A stretch of DNA of 9,784 nt from UBA10649 sp963700255 (GTDB lineage: Bacteria; Actinomycetota; Actinomycetes; S36-B12): assembly GCA_963700255.1 (NCBI GenBank), contig CAVOWW010000011.1, positions 1 through 9,784 on the forward strand, written 5' to 3'. Both the position numbers and the translations under genes were made by a program. The notes beneath the pieces were generated by a model. It was not told the DNA's origin and searched no databases. It saw nothing but the letters and a program-made list of their open reading frames with translations. Shown here in pieces: positions 5,324-9,784 of the stretch. Within the stretch, counting starts at the first letter, position 1; every line of letters starts with the position of its first letter.

Positions 5324-6241
5324 GTGGCCAAGAAGGATGACACGAACCCGCACCGTCGCTCAGAGGACCAACTGCTGGAGCGGGTGCCCAAGGCGATCTA
5401 CGAAGCCGAGCTCTTCCGCCTCCAGGCCGAGCTCGTGAAGCTCCAGGAGTGGGTGCGGCTCGAGGGCACGCGCGTCGTCATCGTGTTCGAGGGCCGCGAC
5501 GCCGCCGGCAAGGGCTCGGCGATCAAGCGCGTGACGCAGTACCTCAACCCGCGCGTCGCCAGCATCGTCGCGCTTCCGACACCGAGCGACCGCGAGAAGA
5601 CGCAGTGGTACTTCCAGCGCTACGTCGAGCAACTGCCGGCCGCCGGCGAGATCCGCATGTTCGACCGGTCCTGGTACAACCGCGCCGGCGTCGAGCGCGT
5701 CATGGGCTTCTGCACGCCCGACGAGTACCGGCGCTTCCTCCACCAGACGCCGATCTTCGAGCGGCTGCTCGTCGAGGACGGGATCATCCTGCGCAAGTAC
5801 TGGTTCAGCGTCAGCGACGCCGAGCAGGAGCGCCGCTTCAAGTCCCGCCTCCACGACCCGATGCGGCAGTGGAAGCTCTCGCCGATGGACCTCGAGTCCA
5901 TCACGCGCTGGGAGGACTACTCGCGGGCCAAGGACGAGATGCTCGTGCACACCGACATCCCGGAGTCGCCGTGGTTCGTCGTCGAGGGGGACGACAAGCG
6001 GCGTGCGCGCCTGAACATGATCCACCACCTGCTCGACTCGATTCCCTACTTCGCCGCCACGCGTCCGCCGCTGGACCTCCCGAAGCGACCCGGCCCCACC
6101 GGGTACGAGCGTCCGCCCCGCGAGCTCAACCACTACGTCGCGGACTACGCGGCCGAGGTGATCGCCGCCCACGAGAAGCAACCCAAGACCGGGGGCAAGG
6201 GCTCCTCGAAGCCAGACAAGGCCTCAGACGAGCCGTCCTAG
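5324..6241 (+). CDS. ppk2: Polyphosphate kinase 2 family protein (PPK2)
   Basis: Transfers phosphate between polyphosphate and nucleoside di- or monophosphates in the cytoplasm. The 305-residue product has Walker A GRDAAGKGS at residues 57-65, the arginine-rich YLNPRVASIVALPTPSDREKTQWYFQRYV segment, Walker B FDRSWYNRAGVERVMGF at 113-129, and the lid/helical region EQERRFKSRLHDPMRQWKLSPMD. Together these are typical of the single-domain PPK2 class I group. GTG 5324 is the start because upstream codons overlap the divergent nuclease gene and lack similarity. An AAGACT hexamer ends 6 bases before it, a weaker leaderless-type match. The C-terminal 20 residues are a Lys/Gly/Ser-rich tail. Its 3' end overlaps the convergent gene by 18 bases. 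Preferred direction and nucleotide cannot be told from the sequence. Confidence 0.95.
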   Translation: MAKKDDTNPHRRSEDQLLERVPKAIYEAELFRLQAELVKLQEWVRLEGTRVVIVFEGRDAAGKGSAIKRVTQYLNPRVASIVALPTPSDREKTQWYFQRYVEQLPAAGEIRMFDRSWYNRAGVERVMGFCTPDEYRRFLHQTPIFERLLVEDGIILRKYWFSVSDAEQERRFKSRLHDPMRQWKLSPMDLESITRWEDYSRAKDEMLVHTDIPESPWFVVEGDDKRRARLNMIHHLLDSIPYFAATRPPLDLPKRPGPTGYERPPRELNHYVADYAAEVIAAHEKQPKTGGKGSSKPDKASDEPS

Positions 6242-6736
6242 GACGATGACGTAGTTCTTGCCGTAGTGCTTCGCGCAGGTGGGGCAGGTCGTGTAGAAGA
6301 AGTACACGTCCGAGACCTCGCGCCCGATGGACCGCGCATAGTCGACGAGCCCGTCCCGCCATTCGCGCGCATGCCCGTACGGCCCCTCGAACACGCACGA
6401 GGCGAACGTGCCCTCGAGCGTGACGTTGTCGGCCCCCTCCACCTCGGACGTGACGGCGTACAGCTGCTCGGCCTTCCAGGCAGAGAGGTCGTGGCTGAGG
6501 ATCATGCCGCGATCGGGCGGCATCGTTGCGCCGGCCGCGGCCGCCTGCTCGCTCAGCGCGGTCATGACGCGGCCCATGTTCATGGGCACGTGGAGCAGGC
6601 TCCGAGTGCACTGGCGGATGAAGCGCTGGTCCAGCTCGATGGTGCGGCGGTCCCAGTCTCGGACATTCGGGACAGGGCAGCACCCCGTCTCGTTCACGTC
6701 GGTGTAGGTGACCGGGTATGTGCTCGACGCGCCCAT
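6224..6736 (-). CDS. Conserved uncharacterised protein (often labelled 'hydrolase') with two cysteine pairs
   Basis: A 170-residue cytoplasmic protein of a widely distributed family that I recognise by pattern but whose function is not known to me. Members begin with a TGCCP motif (here TGCCPVP, Cys19/Cys20) and contain LDQRFIRQ, LLHVPMNMGRVM, GMILSHDLSAWKAEQLYAVTSEV, GTFASCVFEGPY and the closing DVYFFYTTCPTCAKHYGKNYV (Cys151 and Cys154). The alternating pattern resembles GyrI-like small-molecule-binding folds, which is inference. The Cys pairs could bind metal or act in redox. ATG 6736 is chosen because AAGGAGAGG lies at 6752-6744 and the conserved region begins right after; upstream codons overlap the next gene. 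The stop overlaps the end of the PPK2 gene in opposite orientation. Confidence 0.85.
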   Translation of the reverse strand: MGASSTYPVTYTDVNETGCCPVPNVRDWDRRTIELDQRFIRQCTRSLLHVPMNMGRVMTALSEQAAAAGATMPPDRGMILSHDLSAWKAEQLYAVTSEVEGADNVTLEGTFASCVFEGPYGHAREWRDGLVDYARSIGREVSDVYFFYTTCPTCAKHYGKNYVIVLGRLV

Positions 6737-6788
6737 CGCAGATCCTCTCCTTGTCAGGATAGCCCCGGATCCGGCCGATACTGAGGTC

Positions 6789-8092
6789 ATGAGGACGGCC
6801 CTCGTTCGAGCGCTCATGCCCGGGATCACCCTGGCTCTGCTGCTCGTGCCCGCAGGGCCGGCGATGGCCGACACCGTCGCCCGGGACACCACCTACACCG
6901 ACGTGCCCGTCCAGGAGACGGGCCGCATCACAAGGTGCTCGACGGCGACACCTTCGAGTTCCTCGCCGAGGGCGCCAGCCGCCCGACCCGGGTGCGCCTG
7001 CTCGGCGTGAACACGCCCGAGGTGACCGGCCAGGACAACATCCACTTCGCCGAGGACATGTGCGCCGGGCGCGAGGCGGAGGCGCAGCTCGAGCGGCTGC
7101 TGCCGCCGGGGACCAAGGTCCAGCTCCGATCGCAGAACAAGGCGTCCACCAACCGGGGCCGCATCCTGCGCTACGTCTTCGCATACGACGAGCAGACGGG
7201 CCAGTACGACAAGGACATCAGCGCGATCGTCGCCGAGTCGGGCCTGGCGATGTGGTTCACGGTCGACCAGGAGTCCGCGCTGTCGTACCCGTACCGGCTG
7301 ATCGTGCAGCAGGCGCAGCGCGGCGGGCGCGGCATCTGGGACCCGAACCACTGCGGTCCCGTGGAGCAGCCCGGCGCCCAGGTCGCCGTCACCGTCAGCT
7401 GGGACGCGCCCGGCACCGACCAGACGAACCTGAACGGGGAGTTCGTCATCGTGCGCAACACCGGCACGACGCCGGTCGACCTCTCCGGCTGGCTGCTGCG
7501 CGACTCGAGCCTGACGTCCTGGTACTTCTTCACCTCCGGCACGGTGCTTTCCCCCGGGGACTACCGCATGGTGCACGTCGGCAGCGGCACTCCCGGATCA
7601 CCCGGCCCGCACGACCTGTACATGGGGTCGACGGAGCCGCTGTTCCCGAACACCCAGGACGGCAAGTTCCTCGGCGACGGCGCCTACCTGCTCGATCGCA
7701 ACACCGCGGTCCGGTTCTACGACGAGTACCCCTGCATCGCCGACTGCCGCGATCCGCTCCAGGGAGCCGTGGTCATCGCCAAGGTGAATGCCGTCTCGCA
7801 GAGCCGCGTTCCGTCGCGAGCGGCGAACGAGGAGTTCATCGTCCTCAAGAACACGAGCGCGGTGCCCGTCCTCCTCGACGGCTACTACCTGCGCCGCAAG
7901 GTCTCCACGTACCCGTTCCCCCCGTCGACGCAGATCCTCCCCGGGAAGACGCTGACGGTGCGCATCGGCAAGGGGGCCATGACGACAGCCGCGCAGTACT
8001 GGGGTCGGACAGCACCGCTGCTGACCAACGCCCACGACCGCGTCGAGCTGCTCTCCAACAAGAACGTGGTGGTCAGCAAGCGCCAGTGGTGA
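6789..8092 (+). CDS. Secreted TNase-type nuclease with two lamin-tail (LTD) domains, one base missing
   Basis: A predicted secreted nuclease. A signal peptide (MRTALVRALMPGITLALLLV ending near AMA-D, residue 26) is followed by VPVQETGRI, where one base is missing near 6929. The next frame continues HKVLDGDTFEFL, so the product is nearly contiguous. TNase domain about residues 47-185: Asp54 (DGDT), Arg70 (RVRLLG), Thr76 and Glu78 (NTPE; Asn in place of the usual Asp), and GRILRYVFAYD for the second catalytic Arg. Two beta-rich LTD-like repeats follow: about 197-300 (GEFVIVRNTGTTPVDLSGWLL...LSPGDYRMVHVGSG) and about 325-430 (EEFIVLKNTSAVPVLLDGYYL...ILPGKTLTVRIGKG). The corrected length is 434 residues. 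GATACT ends 6 bases before ATG 6789. LTD modules are known in extracellular nucleases and may bind DNA or the cell surface. Confidence 0.88.
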
Positions 8093-8095
8093 CGC

Positions 8096-8635
8096 TCAGG
8101 TCCAGCGCTCGCCGGTGACGTCCGTCAGGTGGTGCACGGGGTCGTGGAGCAGGTACCGCACGAACGACTCGACCGTGAAGGCCGCACCATCACCGCGAAG
8201 TCCGGTGCGCCCCCACGCGTCGTCCGGCACCGCCGCCACCACTACGGCGAATCGTGACGCCTGCTCAACGAGCTGGTCGGTGACTGCCTGCGGGTCCTGC
8301 GAGGCGTAGTCGTCGGCAATGGCCGTCGCGTCCTGGTCCCAGTTGGCGAACCGCGGCCCGTCCTCCTCGAGCATCAGCCCCACCCGTACGCAGGCGAGCT
8401 CGAACACGTCGCGCACGTGGCAGGCGTACTCCAGCGGCGACCACACCGCCGGTGCCGGCCGCGTGGTCGGTGCGGACGCCATGGTCATGACCTCAGCCCA
8501 TCGCTGCCCGATCACGGACGTCAGGCCGGCGAGCTCGTCCCGCGCCGGTGACCTCGTGTCGAAGCCGCACTCGGGGCACTGCTCATCGAGCACCCAGGTC
8601 CAGTCCTTGTCGTCCGGTACGGGATTCGCGTCCAC
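8096..8635 (-). CDS. DinB-like protein with N-terminal CPEC zinc-knuckle
   Basis: A 179-residue DinB/YfiT-like four-helix protein. DinB-fold proteins hold a metal with three histidines, and some actinomycete members are mycothiol-dependent transferases or isomerases. Here the likely ligands are His73 (YACHVRDVFELA) and the C-terminal pair His164/His168 (LLHDPVHHLTDV). The N-terminus carries EQCPECGFD (Cys20, Cys23), found in one actinomycete subgroup. WSPLEYACHVRDV and PRFANWDQDATA are familiar signatures of that subgroup. GTG 8635 is the start: TAGGTT lies 6 bases upstream, there is no Shine-Dalgarno, and the sequence upstream belongs to the divergent gene. The stop is 3 bases from the convergent nuclease stop. 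Substrate unknown. Confidence 0.88.
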   Translation of the reverse strand: MDANPVPDDKDWTWVLDEQCPECGFDTRSPARDELAGLTSVIGQRWAEVMTMASAPTTRPAPAVWSPLEYACHVRDVFELACVRVGLMLEEDGPRFANWDQDATAIADDYASQDPQAVTDQLVEQASRFAVVVAAVPDDAWGRTGLRGDGAAFTVESFVRYLLHDPVHHLTDVTGERWT

Positions 8636-8671
8636 GCGCCAAACCTAGGGCCGCAGCCCTACCGTGAGCGA
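8636..8671. promoter_or_regulatory. Divergent leaderless-type promoters of the DinB-like and SulP genes
   Basis: TAGGTT on the - strand (8647-8642) ends 6 bases before GTG 8635. TACCGT on the + strand (8660-8665) ends 6 bases before GTG 8672. The two -10-like hexamers are separated by only 12 bases and the whole intergenic space is 36 bases, so each -35 would fall at the start of the opposite gene. Confidence 0.55.
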
Positions 8672-9784
8672 GTGACCAGCCACATCGGGGTGCAGCGGCT
8701 CCTGCACTATGACCGTCGCGACCTGCGCGGCGACCTCATGGGCGGCGTCACCGTCACCGCGTACCTGATCCCCCAGGTGATGGCCTACTCGGCGCTCGCC
8801 GGCCTCGCGCCGCAGGCGGGGCTCGCCGTGATCGTCGTCGCGATGGTGCTCTACGCGATGGTGGGCTCCTCCCGGCTGCTGTCGGTGGGGCCCGAGTCGA
8901 CGACGGCCCTCATGACAGCGGCCGTGCTCGCCCCACTCGCGCGGGCGACCCGGTCCGCTATGCCACGCTCGCCGCCATGCTGGCGATGCTCGTCGGCCTG
9001 TATGCGCTTCTGTCCGGCGTGCTGCGCCTGGGCTTCATCGGCGACCTGCTGTCGCGACCGGTGCTCATCGGCTACATGGCGGGTGTCGCCGTGATCATGA
9101 TCTCGAGCCAGCTGGGCAAGGTCACGGGAGTCGACGTCGACGGTGACACGTTCCTCGAGGACCTCAGGTCGTTCGCCGGGAACACGCTGCGGGACGGATG
9201 TCGTGGCCGACACTCGCCATCGGCGTCGCTGTCGCCGGCCTGCTGCTGTTCTTCACTCCCCGCTACCCGAAGGTCCCGGTGCCGCTCGTCGTGATGCTGC
9301 TGGCGACGGCCGTGGTCGCCGTGTTCGACCTGACGGCCAGGGCGTGACGACGGTGGGCGACGTGTCCTTCGACGGCATGAACGTCGGCCTGCCCTCGCTC
9401 GACACGGCCGACCTCGGCCTCCTGCTCCTGCCGGCGCTCGGCATCTTCGTCGTCGGGTACACCGACAAAGTCCTCACCGCGCGGGCCTTCGCCACTCGCA
9501 GTCGCACTCGGGTGCACAACAACCAGGAGTTCCTCGCCATGGGGACCGCGAACTCGGCTCCTCCCTCGTCGGCGGGTTCCCGGTCAGCTCGAGTGCCAGC
9601 CGCACATCCATCGCCGAGGCCAGCGGTGCGCGCTCACAGATGTACTCGCTGGTGGCGGCGGTGCTGACCATCATCGCCGTCGTGGCGTTCAGCTCGGTCA
9701 TCGCCGCCTTCCCCTCTGCCGCCCTCGGGGCGTCGTCGTCTACGCAGCCATCCGGCTGATCGACGTCGGCGAGTTCCGGCGGCT
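8672..9784 (+). pseudogene. SulP family anion transporter, five missing bases as read and 3' end beyond window
   Basis: A SulP-type membrane permease for sulfate, bicarbonate or related anions. GTG 8672 begins the typical MTSHIGVQRLLHYDRRDLRG leader, followed by GVTVTAYLIPQVMAYSALAGL and VGPESTTALM, hallmarks of SulP helices 1-3. The frame then breaks near 8940, 9197, 9337, 9553 and 9729. Each break is repaired by adding one base, giving continuous family sequence: PLAAGDPVRYATLAAML, FIGDLLSRPVLIGYMAGVAV, SWPTLAIGVAVAGLLLFFTP, GYTDKVLTARAFATRSR, FLAMGTANLGSSLVGGFPVS, ASRTSIAEASGARSQMYSLV and VVYAAIRLIDVGEFRRL. About 372 codons are visible; any STAS domain lies outside the window. Typed pseudogene only because the sequence as given cannot be translated; sequence error is more likely than decay. 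The substrate cannot be set. Confidence 0.88.

Noticed and set aside
5360..6181. 273-codon - strand open frame
   Set aside because: Exactly antisense to the intact, motif-complete PPK2 gene.
7060..8118. 352-codon + strand frame overlapping the secreted nuclease
   Set aside because: Arg/Ala-rich out-of-frame shadow; the true frame shows TNase and LTD motifs.
3249..9784. A joint inorganic-carbon uptake system made of CanA and the SulP transporter
   Set aside because: The genes are about 5 kb apart with unrelated genes on both strands between them and no shared promoter; the SulP substrate is unknown.

Overview
The window is about 70% G+C with strong third-position G/C bias and GTG starts. It is chromosomal DNA of a high-GC actinomycete. 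The gene set (CanA-like carbonic anhydrase, class I PPK2, DUF2277, zinc-ribbon DinB protein) and the frequent leaderless-looking starts fit Actinomycetota. A Nocardioides/Aeromicrobium-like source is my guess and is not proven by the sequence. There is no tRNA, rRNA, CRISPR array, transposase or phage gene.

Layout. (1) 1-2262: a divergent pair of a TetR repressor (-, cut by the window edge) and a zinc-independent MDR oxidoreductase (+, broken as read) shares a short control region with two operator-like repeats; an intact SDR oxidoreductase follows. (2) 2263-2631: a gap holding two nearly identical ~58-68 bp perfect-stem palindromes 244 bp apart with a short ORF remnant between them. (3) 2632-3740: a DUF1232 membrane protein (-) diverges from a beta-carbonic anhydrase (+) across a 234 bp spacer with a GC-rich palindrome in the canA leader. 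(4) 3763-4531: DUF2277 (+) converges on a single-pass membrane protein with an acidic Gly/Asp/Met tail (-). (5) 4621-6241: a lipoprotein nuclease of the staphylococcal-nuclease fold (-) diverges from a polyphosphate kinase 2 (+). (6) 6224-6736: a conserved uncharacterised protein with two cysteine pairs (-). (7) 6789-8092: a secreted staphylococcal-type nuclease with two lamin-tail domains (+). (8) 8096-9784: a DinB-like protein (-) diverges from a SulP anion transporter (+, cut by the window edge).

Two window-wide patterns stand out. First, seven starts have a -10-like hexamer (TANNNT or one mismatch) ending exactly 6 bases before ATG/GTG and no convincing Shine-Dalgarno, the geometry of leaderless transcripts; the other starts carry good Shine-Dalgarno sequences. 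Second, six genes on both strands are frame-broken, and every break has the polarity of missing bases (about eleven missing, none extra). Five of these are in the SulP gene alone. This points to deletion-type sequencing or assembly error rather than a cluster of decayed genes, so the frame-corrected products are described below. The genes do not form one obvious pathway. Possible links are the two exported nucleases, and carbonic anhydrase plus a SulP anion transporter. I did not find a convincing new multi-gene system.
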